Assembly (NCBI GenBank): GCA_963754645.1
Contig: CAVWGP010000004.1
Coordinates: 930,001-994,000, forward strand
Origin: CAVWGP01 sp963754645
GTDB taxonomy: Bacteria > Pseudomonadota > Alphaproteobacteria > Bin65
Direction of reading: 5' to 3'
Length of the DNA: 64,000 nt
Positions 9,273 to 18,700 of the stretch are shown here, in pieces. Position numbers and translations under genes: made by a program. Every line of letters begins with the position of its first letter. The first letter of the stretch is position 1. The notes under the pieces are model-generated. The model was not told the origin of the DNA. It made no database searches and worked only from the letters and a program-made list of their open reading frames with translations.

Positions 9273-10196
9273 TTAGAACCGCGCCGACCAGCGAGGCTGA
9301 TCGACCGTGCCCTGGTTGTTGAAGTTGCCAGTGGACTGGTTGACCGCGACGATGCCGGAGTTGCTGTTGATCGAGTTGGCGATCGTCGGAACTTGTAACG
9401 TCGCGAAATCGTCGATCTGGTGGTTGCCGTGGTTGCACTGGCCGAGATCGGCTTCGGAGAGCGCGAACGCAGGCTTGCCCGTCGGATCGCCATTGCGCGG
9501 GCGTTATGACCGGTTTCGGATCGATGCGCAGCGGCGCGGCTGGCGACCCTGGACCGCGATCGCGAGCCGACACGCGTTGGCCTGGTTATTGCCGTTGCCG
9601 GCGTTCTGGTTGACCATCGCCACGCCGCTGATTGCGATTGATCGAGCCTTTGATGTTCGCGTTCTTGGTTGACGTTGTGCGAGGCGCCGGATTCGACGCG
9701 CCAGTAGTTCTGCCTGCTCGACCGAGGCGTTCGAATTCGGCGAAATCGCTTGGCCGAGATCGCGAGCCGACAACACGTTCGTCTGGTTCGTTGGCAATTG
9801 CCAACGTCCTGGTTGAACTGCACGATGCCGCGAATTGCCATTGATCGATTGATCGATCAGCGAATTCAGGTTCGCAGCTGAGACGATGCCGATCGGCTCC
9901 TGATGGACATTGTTGTTGACGTTGTGTTCGCTCGACAACGGCGTTCGATTCGGCCGCCGTGTGGCCGAGGAACATTCGCGACCATGATCAAGGCAAATTT
10001 GAACTTGAACATGGCGTTCGTAGACCAGCACGTCTTTTCGTACCAACGTCGACCTGACGGGATCGCCGAACCAGGATCGCGCACCGTCGGAGTCAAGGTG
10101 GTGTCCTCACCGGATCACGATCACTGCGCCTGAGCCAGGACATGGCGACGTGCCAAGGACCAGCGCGGCCGCGGTTGCAAGAAGATGCTTTTTCAT
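9273..10196 (-). pseudogene. Fap-like amyloid repeat protein, second in operon, frameshifted
   Basis: ATG 10196 follows aaggagaaacacac. The N-terminus is a signal peptide (KKHLLATAAALVLGTS). At least three repeats are recognisable across frames: LIDQSINGNSG with VQFNQDVGN, SGVAMVNQNAGNGNNQAN, and IANSINSNSGIVAVNQSTGN with FNNQ. Between them lie Asn/Gln-containing linkers such as ADLGQCNHGNHQIDDFATL. The repeat SINxNSGIVxVNQxxGNxNNQAN is shared with its two operon neighbours and resembles Pseudomonas FapC repeats (SGNIGVN..AGDGNQQ.N). The frame breaks at least six times within about 300 codons, while residues between breaks remain consistent with the repeat consensus. It lies 19 bases after the first amyloid gene. 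Confidence 0.5.
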
Positions 10197-10215
10197 GTGT
10201 GTTTCTCCTTCTGCC

Positions 10216-10993
10216 TTAGAAGCCGGTGACAGCGATGCTGACAACGTTGGCCTGATTGCCAAAGTTGCCCGCACGTCTGGTTGCCGTGCGATGATGCCCG
10301 AGTTGCCGTTCATCGAATCGAGCAGCAGCGCGCTCTTCGTGACGCCGAGTTCTGCTCGTAATCCTGTTGTTGGCGTTGTGCTGGCCCAGCGCCGCGTCCG
10401 ACAGCGCCACGCCATTGGCAACCGCGACAGCGCGATCGAGATGCCGTTGGCCTGGTTGTTCATGTTGCCGGTGGCCTGGTTGAACGACCACGATGCCGCT
10501 GATTGTTGTTCACCGAACTGGTCGATCAGCGCATGCCGACGGCACATCCGGATCGTGTCGACGATGTTGTAGGCGTTGAGCTGCGCGCCGCCGACTTGCG
10601 AATCGGCAAAGCCCTAGCGGCCCGGACGCATCGGCGAACGCGAACGAGAGGGCGCGTGCCCTGGTTGTTCATGTTGCCGGAAGCTTGGTTGACCGAAACG
10701 ATGCCCGAGTTGTCGTTGATCGAGTTCGTGATCAGGTCGGACTTCTCGGCGCAATTTTCGCAGGCGCGGTTCCAGTCGTTGTCGCTGGTTGAAGTAGCGC
10801 TCGACTCGGCCGCATCGTCCGGATCGATGTGCACGATGACGTCGAGCGCGACGAGCTTCAGCTTGGTGACGAGTTCGATGATGTTGATGTCGACGCTCTT
10901 GTAGACATCGATATCGACGTAAACGTCCGCCCTGGCCGTCGAGAGGCCAAGTGCGAAGGTCGCCGCCGCTGCAAGCAATGTTGCTTTACGCAT
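10216..10993 (-). pseudogene. Fap-like amyloid repeat protein, first in operon, frameshifted
   Basis: ATG 10993 follows aggagaaaggcgc. The product starts with a signal peptide (RKATLLAAAATFALGLSTAR, cut after ARA) and a unique Asp-rich domain (DVYVDIDVYKSVDINIIELV). It then has three repeat blocks: SINDNSGIVSVNQASGN with NMNNQ, a second with NQATGNMNNQANGISIAL followed by ANGVALSDAALGQHNANN, and a third ending GNFGNQANVVSIAVTGF. The repeats match the amyloid-like consensus of the two following genes. The first ~125 codons are uninterrupted, and frames then change near 10645, 10615, 10480, 10420, 10350 and 10280. Several breaks are each repaired by removing one base. The Fap assignment rests on repeats plus operon order. 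Confidence 0.55.
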
Positions 10994-11953
10994 GCGCCTT
11001 TCTCCTGTTTTTGGTTTTTCCTCCCCGACCGGACCGTGCCTTGCGACCTCAACCCGGTGGGCTTCCCTCCCGCCTTCGGCCCAAGGGCCGCGGACGTGAC
11101 TGGACGGTCGAAATCTAGGCCGGCGCGCGGTGGCATTTCGTTGCCCGAATGGGGCAAAGTTTTGAATTTTTAATTCGCCCAATATACCGGGAACGCGGTA
11201 GGGCATGCGGTGGTGGGCGCCAACCGTTCGGCAGGCGCGGCCGGTCCCGGCAGACTTCGTCCGAAGATAAATCCGCCGCCGGCCGGCGCTCGCAATATTC
11301 GCGAAATGGAGCGCCAGTCGCTTGACCGATATCGTGATTTTCGATTTCCGGAGCCTTGAGTTCTGCCGTTCGAATATTTGCGGCAGGCTTGCAATACAAG
11401 TTTTTTCCAGTGCTTGAGTGGCCCATGCCGATCTTATGGCAAATGGGCGAAGTCCATTTTTTACTTATGTATTCCGTCCCCAAATTGAGGGAAGCCAAGG
11501 GTTGGCATTCGGTCATGTTGATTTTCGAATTGAACTTAAAGCGGATCTCGGCGGCTGGGACGTTGCCGCGCACCGGTTCGTCCCTTGCGCCAGATCGAGC
11601 CTTGCCCGCATAAGTAGCGAAAATGCCAAATTTGCCAAGCACAAAGCGGGCGGCAATAGGTATTCCTACAAATTTGTTACGCGCGCATGAAACACTCCGC
11701 AACAATTGCGCCGATTAACCAGAATTCCGTGGAAAAGATAGTAAAGGATTGTTCGCCAAATCAGATTGATCTTGCTTGCGCCGGGAATCCAGCGCAACAA
11801 TGCGCCCGCAGAAAGAAAATTTTAAGCATAAAGTCTGCGGGAATGCGCGGGTCATGGGGTGCTTCACGGTGGAAGGTGGAGCGAGTCGGGGCGGGGGCGG
11901 ACGCAAGGGAGCGGTCGCCGGCGCCCACAACCTGGAATTGAGGGATCGATTCT
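10994..11953. other. Intergenic region upstream of the Fap-like operon and the LuxR gene
   Basis: About 960 bases without a convincing gene. It should hold the divergent promoters for the minus-strand amyloid operon and the plus-strand LuxR-type regulator. A small hairpin, ttgccc/gggcaa, sits near 11141-11157. The part from 11400 to 11850 is AT-richer than the rest of the window. Open frames across it have no family resemblance and atypical composition, so I do not call them. Confidence 0.5.
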
Positions 11954-13231
11954 GTGACCAATCATAATGCGCGCATGGGCGAACCGGGTTCCGACGCGGT
12001 GTCGCCGGACGAGCGGCGAGAAGCGACGATCAGCGATGCGTATCGGGCGGCAGCCGGGATCATTCCGGAAAGCGCCGCGCTCGAGCGGCTGGCCGCGATC
12101 ACGCAAAGCGACAAGGCGTTCTATTGCATCGCCGACACGGCGCGCGGCACCGGGCGTATCCAGCATTGGTTCAACGCCGAATCGCATTTCGTCGACAACT
12201 ACAATCAATTCTACGCCGGAAAGAACGCGTGGCTGGCGCAGGGCCAGTTCTTCCAGGCCGAGGGCCTGGTGTGGTGCGGTTCGAGCATCCTCGCCATGGA
12301 CGCGCTGAAGAAAACCGATTTCTACGACCTCGTCCTGGCGCCGCAGGCGATTTTTCACACCTTGCACGTCATCGTCGCGGTCGAAGGTCCGCGCGTGCAT
12401 CATGTGATCCTGACACGCCGGCCGATCGAACCGGACTACGAGGAGTCCGAGATCGATCTGTGCCGCGTCTACGCGCAACACGCGCGCCATGCCCTGGAAC
12501 TGCGCCGGTCCACCGAGCGCAACCGGCTGGTGCAGGCCTGCTTTTCGGATTTGGCGGATCAAACCGGGCTCGGCGTCGCCATCATCGAGCCGCCGGCGGG
12601 CATCGTGACGATGAGCGAGTCCTGCGAGGCGATGCTCGCGACCATGATGAGCAGCGACCAGGTCGCGCGCTTCCGCTCGGCGCGCCGCGCCCTGTCGCAG
12701 GCCGCGGTGCGGCTGCACATGCCGCGCGCCCTGGCGGACGCGATCACGCGCCACACCATGACGGCCACGGTGCATCTCGCGCTCGAGCGCGAATATCACG
12801 AGAGCCCGCTGATCGTGCGCCTGAAGCCGATGAAATCGGCCTTGGGCGCGGCCGAAGAACGCGCGATCCTGGCGCTCACGGTCTACGATCCGGAACAGCC
12901 GGTGCTGATCGACGACGAGGTGCTGCGCACCGCGTTCGGCTTGACCGTGGCGGAAGCCAAGGTCTGCGCCCATCTGGTGGGCGGCGAGCGCATCGAGGAG
13001 GTCGCCAATCAGCTCTCGATCAGCCCGCACACCGCGCGCACCCATCTCAAGCGGATTTTCGAGAAAACCCGCTCCAATCGGCAGGCCGAGCTGGTGATGC
13101 GGGTCTTATCCACAGCGCGGCGCAAAATGACGATCGGCGCGCGGAAGCCATCGACGGACGGCGCAACTGCGTTAGAATTGGCCCCGGCGAAGCGCCTGGA
13201 TCAATTGCTCGGATTCAACAAGCCGCGCTGA
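11954..13231 (+). CDS. LuxR-family transcriptional regulator with large N-terminal sensor region
   Basis: This 425-residue protein ends with a LuxR/NarL-type helix-turn-helix (GLTVAEAKVCAHLVGGERIE then VANQLSISPHTARTHLKRIF, about residues 318-370). The first 300 residues are a cytosolic sensor-like region (two PAS/GAF-like halves are likely) without a receiver Asp pocket. This architecture is common among alphaproteobacterial LuxR solos that sense unknown signals. The start is GTG 11954. An in-frame ATG at 11975 is an alternative. It is divergent from the amyloid operon across ~960 bases, so control of that operon is possible but is inference only. Confidence 0.85.
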   Translation: MTNHNARMGEPGSDAVSPDERREATISDAYRAAAGIIPESAALERLAAITQSDKAFYCIADTARGTGRIQHWFNAESHFVDNYNQFYAGKNAWLAQGQFFQAEGLVWCGSSILAMDALKKTDFYDLVLAPQAIFHTLHVIVAVEGPRVHHVILTRRPIEPDYEESEIDLCRVYAQHARHALELRRSTERNRLVQACFSDLADQTGLGVAIIEPPAGIVTMSESCEAMLATMMSSDQVARFRSARRALSQAAVRLHMPRALADAITRHTMTATVHLALEREYHESPLIVRLKPMKSALGAAEERAILALTVYDPEQPVLIDDEVLRTAFGLTVAEAKVCAHLVGGERIEEVANQLSISPHTARTHLKRIFEKTRSNRQAELVMRVLSTARRKMTIGARKPSTDGATALELAPAKRLDQLLGFNKPR

Positions 13232-13313
13232 CGCCATGCGGTCGATCGGAGCGGCGAAGCTGGGGCGAGCGCCCGGCTCGCGAGCGTTGCAAGCGGTGGG
13301 CGTTGGAATCGAT

Positions 13314-13529
13314 ATGAACGAAACCGTGTCGTTGGTTGGCTCACGCTTCATGAAAGTCAGCCGCGAAGGGCCCGCGGCGAAGCTCGTGCGCTGGACGGTC
13401 GTGCGCGTGGCGAAATCCTGGGACTCGGTCGAATACGCCGAACTGCGGCCGGATGACGATCGGTTGGCGCCGAACCTGGTCTCGGTCTCGGCGCTGCGGG
13501 ACCGGAATTTCTTTCGCCAGCTCGCCTAA
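13314..13529 (+). CDS. Small hypothetical protein
   Basis: A 71-residue frame from ATG 13314 begins MNETVSLVGSRFMKVSREG and contains LVRWTVVRVAKSWDSVEYAE, a plausible small soluble fold. The same frame is open from 13236, but the upstream part looks like noise. It lies 80 bases after the LuxR gene and converges on the SPOR lipoprotein gene. I do not recognise the family. Confidence 0.5.
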   Translation: MNETVSLVGSRFMKVSREGPAAKLVRWTVVRVAKSWDSVEYAELRPDDDRLAPNLVSVSALRDRNFFRQLA

Positions 13530-13540
13530 CGCCCCGGACC

Positions 13541-14528
13541 TCAGTTGGCGCCGCCGTCGTCGATCCGGTGCAACGCATCGGCCCCATGCACGGCATCGGC
13601 TTGGGCGAGCAACGTCATGATGCTGTCGCCCGGCATGCCTGGCGCCGTATAGCGCGGCACGCCGGCGCCGCGATCGGTGTGCTTGGTCCCGGGGCCGTCT
13701 GTTTCGTCGATGGCGGCCAGCGACGCTTCGGTGAAGCGCGGGGCATCGCGCCGCTCGGACAGGCGGTCTGCCTCTCTTTCGACCTGCAAGAAGCAGTCTT
13801 GCCGCGCGCTTTGCAATTCGCGGCACAAGCCGCTCGCGGAGGCGGCGGAGCCCAGCGGGCCGAATTGAACGCGATAATAGGTGCCGCGCTCGCGGAGATC
13901 CGCTTTCTGGATGCGCGAATCTTGCGCGCCAAGGAGGCTGGCAAAACGCAAGCGCGCGCCGCTCAAGGCCTGTTCGGCCTCGGCGCTCGAGCGCAGCGAT
14001 GCCACCTGCACGAAGTAGGCTGGGCCCGCCGCGCTCGCGGTCCGCGATGCCGGCGGCGATTCGAGTTTGCGCGCGGCCGGCGCGATCGGCGGGGTGCCTT
14101 CGCCGGTTGCGAGAGTTCTGGTTGCCGCGGCGGGCGGCGACCAAGGGCACCGCCGGCTTTTCCGGCATTGCGCTGGCCCTAGCCGGCGCGCCGGGCGCGG
14201 CGTCGGCCACGGCATTGCGATCGACATAGAGCTCTTTGAATGTGCCGCTGCGCAGACCGGCATCGAGAAAGGCCGCCACTTCGCGGGTCGATGGTGCCAC
14301 GTCCGCGGGCGCCGCGGATTTTGCGGCCGGCGCAAAATTCAATTCCGCCGGCCGTGCATCGCGTGTCGGCGCCGTGACGGCATTGCTAGAGGGCGTTGCA
14401 TCGCTTGACATCGGCTGGCTTGCGGCCCTGCGCGGGCTCTCGAACAGCGCCGCGATTTCGTCCGCCCAATTTGCGCAACCCGGAAGCAGCGCGACGAGCG
14501 CGGCGGCGAGCGCCGGCTGCGCAAGCAT
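13541..14528 (-). CDS. SPOR-domain lipoprotein, one frameshift
   Basis: From ATG 14528 the product has a lipoprotein signal (LAAALVALLPGC, lipobox LLPGC), a Pro/Ala-rich linker and a C-terminal SPOR domain (YFVQVASLRSSAEAEQALSG then RERGTYYRVQFGPLGSAASA). SPOR domains bind denuded septal peptidoglycan, so an outer-membrane lipoprotein acting at division or the cell wall is expected. The lipoprotein and SPOR halves lie in different frames. Removing one base near 14112-14117 joins them. An earlier ATG (14585) is possible but would put charged residues ahead of the signal. After the SPOR domain a ~70-residue tail has no recognised motif. Confidence 0.7.
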
Positions 14529-14683
14529 GCGCCACCTATTGGCTACGGCTTCGGCCTGTTTCGCAATCATCCAGCACGCCTTCATCCGGAGCGTCGGCGA
14601 AGTAATATACGGATAGAGCGAAATGGCCGAATACCTGAATCGCGGTACTGGGGCTTAATTTGCCGGTGGAAGAACAGACGTGC

Positions 14684-14944
14684 TCAGTCCTTCGCCGCTG
14701 TCCCGCGCCGGGCCAGGCGAACGCCAGGCCCGCTCTTCTTGCCTTCGGCAATGAAACGTATGCCGGCCTGCTTAAAGGCGTTTCGCAGCAAGACCAGCGT
14801 GCTTCGATTGGCGGGGGCACCATGCTCGACACGGCGAATCGTACCGACGGCGATCGAGGCGCGCGCGGCCAATTCGTTGGCGGACCAGGAAAGCAGCGCC
14901 CGGGCCGCGCGGCATTGGCTTCCAGTGATCGGCGGCTCGTCCAT
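14684..14944 (-). CDS. Small XRE-type helix-turn-helix regulator
   Basis: An 86-residue protein begins with a Cro/XRE fold: ITGSQCRAARALLSWSANEL, AARASIAVGTIRRVEHG (recognition helix region) and LVLLRNAFKQAGIRFIAEG. Such single-domain proteins are DNA-binding repressors, sometimes antitoxins. No toxin-like partner adjoins it. The divergent neighbour at 15055 encodes an unrelated hypothetical protein. Confidence 0.8.
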   Translation of the reverse strand: MDEPPITGSQCRAARALLSWSANELAARASIAVGTIRRVEHGAPANRSTLVLLRNAFKQAGIRFIAEGKKSGPGVRLARRGTAAKD

Positions 14945-15054
14945 GATATCTTGGAGAAATTCTCGGTTGACAGGTGAAATAGCATTAGATTAGGTGCATA
15001 GATCAATATCGTTGTTTTTTGCTAAATATCGGGTCTTGCGCCTGGGGTTTCATT

Positions 15055-15375
15055 ATGGAAAATCCCCTTCTGTATATGTGGCATGAACGCAATCGTCTGA
15101 TGGAAGAGGCGAAGCGCCGGCGCGGCGTATTGCCGGTTTCAGAAGACGACGATGCGGAGCTCCTGCTGCAGGAAGCGGCCGCGATCGAGCGCGAAATCAT
15201 GCGGCGCAAGCCGAAATCGGTTTCCGACGCGGCAGCGATGGCCGAGCTGCTGCTTTATTACGCCGAGTTCTCGATGAACGGCGACTCCAGCGAAGTGCAA
15301 CTGATGAGAAATCTGGCGTCCGGTCTGTCGCGCCTCGCCTTGCAGCTGGAAAAGCACGAGACGGTGGACGGCTGA
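15055..15375 (+). CDS. Hypothetical protein, 106 residues
   Basis: The start is placed at ATG 15055 (MENPLLYMWHERNRLMEEAK) rather than the in-frame upstream ATG 15019, because the intervening codons look non-coding. The product is mostly helical, rich in Glu/Arg/Leu, without a signal peptide or membrane segment (LLLQEAAAIEREIMRRKPKS). The family is not recognised. It is followed by tRNA-Lys on the other strand. Confidence 0.6.
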   Translation: MENPLLYMWHERNRLMEEAKRRRGVLPVSEDDDAELLLQEAAAIEREIMRRKPKSVSDAAAMAELLLYYAEFSMNGDSSEVQLMRNLASGLSRLALQLEKHETVDG

Positions 15376-15472
15376 ACCAAGCGGGCAGAACCGTGTTTTC
15401 CGGCTGATGGCGCTTTGAAGGATCGGCGCGGCGGTTTCTGCCGCTGCCCCGCCGGATGCCGCATGAAATTGG

Positions 15473-15544
15473 TGAGCCCGGTTGGTTTCGAACCAACGAC
15501 CCTCTGATTAAAAGTCAGATGCTCTACCCCTGAGCTACGGGCTC
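15473..15544 (-). tRNA. tRNA-Lys (anticodon UUU)
   Basis: On the minus strand the acceptor stem gagcccg/cgggctc encloses a D arm (gctcaggggtagagc), an anticodon arm ctgac-TTTTAAT-cag with anticodon TTT, and a T arm ttggttcgaaaccaa. The CCA end is not encoded. Confidence 0.95.
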
Positions 15545-15794
15545 GGCCAATTGGGCCGGAAATCGGGCTCCACAGCATTGTGTCGCTTGCGGCAGCCATG
15601 GGCGCGCGGAACATAGGGACGGGGCGGCAGAGGGTCAAGCAGATCAAGGAATTGGAGCCGCGCCCGGCGCATTCCCGCGTGCCGGCATGCCGAACACAGC
15701 CATCTGCCGAGAAGATCATTGCCGGGGACAAGGCTGGGCCGTAGATTCGCCGCGCCGCTATTTTTCTCGCGCCGTCCGGCAAAGGCCACCGCCC

Positions 15795-18700
15795 GTGACA
15801 TCCAGCCACGTCAATTCCCTGCCGATTGGGCATGTGTTCGAAGGCTACTGCGTCCAGCGCGTGCTGGGCGCGGGCGGCTTCGGCATTACCTATTTGGCCG
15901 AGGAAGTCACGATCGGCCGCAAGGTTGCGATCAAGGAGTATCTCCCGGCCGGCTTCGCCGCGCGCGGGCGCGACAGCTACTCGGTTCAGCCGCTCAGCGA
16001 GGCGACGCGGGAGCAATACAAATGGGGCCTCGATCGCTTCCGCAAGGAAGCGGCGACGCTGGTCAATTTCGAACACCCGAATATCGTCACGGTCTATCGC
16101 TATTTCGAAGCCAACGGCACGGCCTATCTGGTCATGCAATATGTCGAAGGCCACGCGCTCGATGCCTTGCTCGGCAAGGGCGGCACGCTGAGCGCGAACG
16201 AGATCGAAGAAGTGCTGCTGCCGATTCTCGACGGGCTCGAGCAGGTCCACAAGACAGGTTTCCTGCACCGCGACATCAAGCCGGCGAATATCTACATCCG
16301 CAAGGACGGGCGGCCCGTGCTGCTCGATTTCGGCGCCGCGCGGCTCGCCATCGGCCAGGAGAGCCGCAGCCTCACCGCCATCGTGTCCGAAGGCTACGCG
16401 CCCTTCGAGCAATATGAAGCGCGGGGCGATCAGGGGCCGTGGTCCGATGTCTACGCTTTGGGCGCCGTGCTTTACCGCTGCACCACGGGTAACAAGCCGC
16501 CGCCGGCGCCCGAACGCATTTCGGCGCGCATCTCCGGCCGGCCCGATCCGCTGGAGCCCGCCAGCGTCGTGGCGCGCGGGCGCTATGGCATGGCGCTGCT
16601 CGTTGCCACCGACCGCGCGCTTGGCCTGACGCGCGACGAGCGGCCGCAGAATGTCGGCGAGTTGCGCCGCTTGCTGCGCGGCGACGATTTGGATTCGGCA
16701 ATTCAAAGCACGCCGGTGAGCGCCCTGGCCAGCGCCATGGCGCGTCCGGCGAGCGAGACGATTCTGCTCTCGCCCTCGGGCGAAAGCGGCCGCCGTAGCG
16801 GCGGCGTGCGCGGCGAGGGCGAGCCGAAAAGAAAGCCGCGCTGGCTGATACCGGCCGGCGCCGTGGGCGCGCTGGCGCTCGCCGCCGTCGGCTATTTTGT
16901 CTTGGCGCCAAAATCGGCCGACAATCGAACGCAGCCCGCGGCCAGCAGCGAAAATGCCGACGCGCTTGCCCAGAACGCCGCGGTCGAAGCCACGCGCCTC
17001 GTCGACGAAGCGAACGGCGCCATCGCACGCGGCGATTTCGCGGCCGGGCGCACGCGTTTGGCCGATGCCAAGCGGCGTGTCGAGGAGGGATTGCAGCGCC
17101 GGCCGGATCATCCGCGTTTGCGCCAGGCGCAGCAGGACATAGCGGCGGCGGAGCGCGGCCTGGCGACGCGCGCCGCGGCGCGCTTGAAGGAACTTGTCGA
17201 TGGCGCCGAGCGCGAAATGCAGCGCGGCGATCACGATGCGGCCCAGCGCCAGCTCGACGAGGCCGCGCGTATCGATGCCGCCGCGGCGGAAATCGAAGCG
17301 GCGCGGCGCCGGCTCAACGAGGCGCGCAACCGCGCCGAGGGAGAGCGCAAGCGGCGCCTGGAGGAGGAGCAAAAACGCCAAGCCGATACCGACACGCAAC
17401 GGCGCGCCGAGGCCGAGCGCCAGCGGCAGGCCGAAGCCGAACAGCGCGACCGGGCCACCCGAGCCGATACATTTTCCAGCTTGGCGCGCGACCGCTTGGG
17501 CGCGGCGCGCACGGCCCTGCAGCAAGCGCGCTTCGCCGAGGCCCGCCGCCTCGTCGAGGAGGCGCGCGGGTTCTTGCGCAACGCGCTCGATCTCGTGCCG
17601 CAATCCGCATCGGCCGCGGCCGTTCAGCGCGACCTCGATTTATTGCAGGGCGAGCTGCGTCAGCGCATCGCCGACCGCGTCGCCGCCTTGGTCAACGATG
17701 CGAAAGCGGCGATCGGGCGCGGCCAACTCGACGAAGCCGAACGGCTGCTCGCAGATGTGGCGGACTTGGATGCGACTGCGCCGTCCTTGGTTTCCGCCCG
17801 CCGGGAACTCGCGGCGGCCCGGCAGCGCGCCGATGAAGAACGGCGTCGGGGCAGCGCGGACCAGCGCGAGCGCGAAACGCGCGCCGACACCTTCGCCGGA
17901 TTGGCGCGCGAGCGCCTGACCGAGGCGCGCGCGGCGTTGCAACAATCGCGCTACGCCGAAGCAAGACGTCTTGCCCGCGAAAGCCAGGGTTTCGTGCGCA
18001 GCGCTGTCGGAATTTACCCGTCATCGGCATCGGCCGCCGCCGTGCAGCGCGACCTCGATCAGTTCCAGGGCGAGTTAAGTCAGCGGATCGACAATCGGGT
18101 CGCGGCGCTGGTGACCGAAGCGCGTGCATTCATGGCGCGTGGGCAATTCGACGATGCCGATCGCCGGCTGACCGATGCCGCCGCGCTCGAGCCCACATCG
18201 GCCGCCGTGGCGAGCGTGCGGCGCGAACTCGCCGCCGCGCGCCAGCGCGCCGACGACGAGCGCCGCAAGAAAGAAGCCGAGGAGCGCGCCAAGGCCGAGG
18301 ACGAGCGCCGGCGCCAGGACGATGCACGCAAGAAGGCCGAGGAGGCTGTCAAGGCCGAGACCGAGCGGCGCGAAAAGGAAACCCGGGCCGATACCTATGC
18401 CAGCCTGGCGCGCCAGCGGCTCGACGCCGGCAATGCCGCGTTACGCCAATCGCGCCATGTCGAGGCCCGTCGTCTTGCCGAAGAATGCGCGGGATTCATC
18501 CGCGACGGCGAGCTGATTTACGCTTCCGCGGCGAATTTGGTTGCCGTCAAGCGCGATCTGGCGGAGTTCCAGCGCATGCTCGCCCAGCGCGTCGCCGCGC
18601 GCGTCGCCGATTTGGTGCGCTCGGCGCGCGAGCATATAAAGGAAAAACGCTTGGCCGAGGCCCAGCGCGAGCTCGACGAAGCGGCGACGCTCGATCGAGC

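Noticed and set aside
8353..10993. Curli (CsgA/CsgB) subunits as an alternative for the repeat proteins
   Set aside because: The Gln/Asn spacing is partly curlin-like, but no CsgG, CsgE or CsgF-type gene is near. The C39-like peptidase and coiled-coil barrel point to Fap.
11115..11705. Minus-strand 196-codon frame in the intergenic region
   Set aside because: No ribosome site, no recognisable domain and erratic composition. It overlaps likely promoter DNA.
15258..17603. Minus-strand 781-codon open frame opposite the kinase
   Set aside because: It is the antisense shadow of the kinase gene and runs through tRNA-Lys. Its Arg/Ala-rich composition is the mirror of GC-rich coding and shows no family motif.
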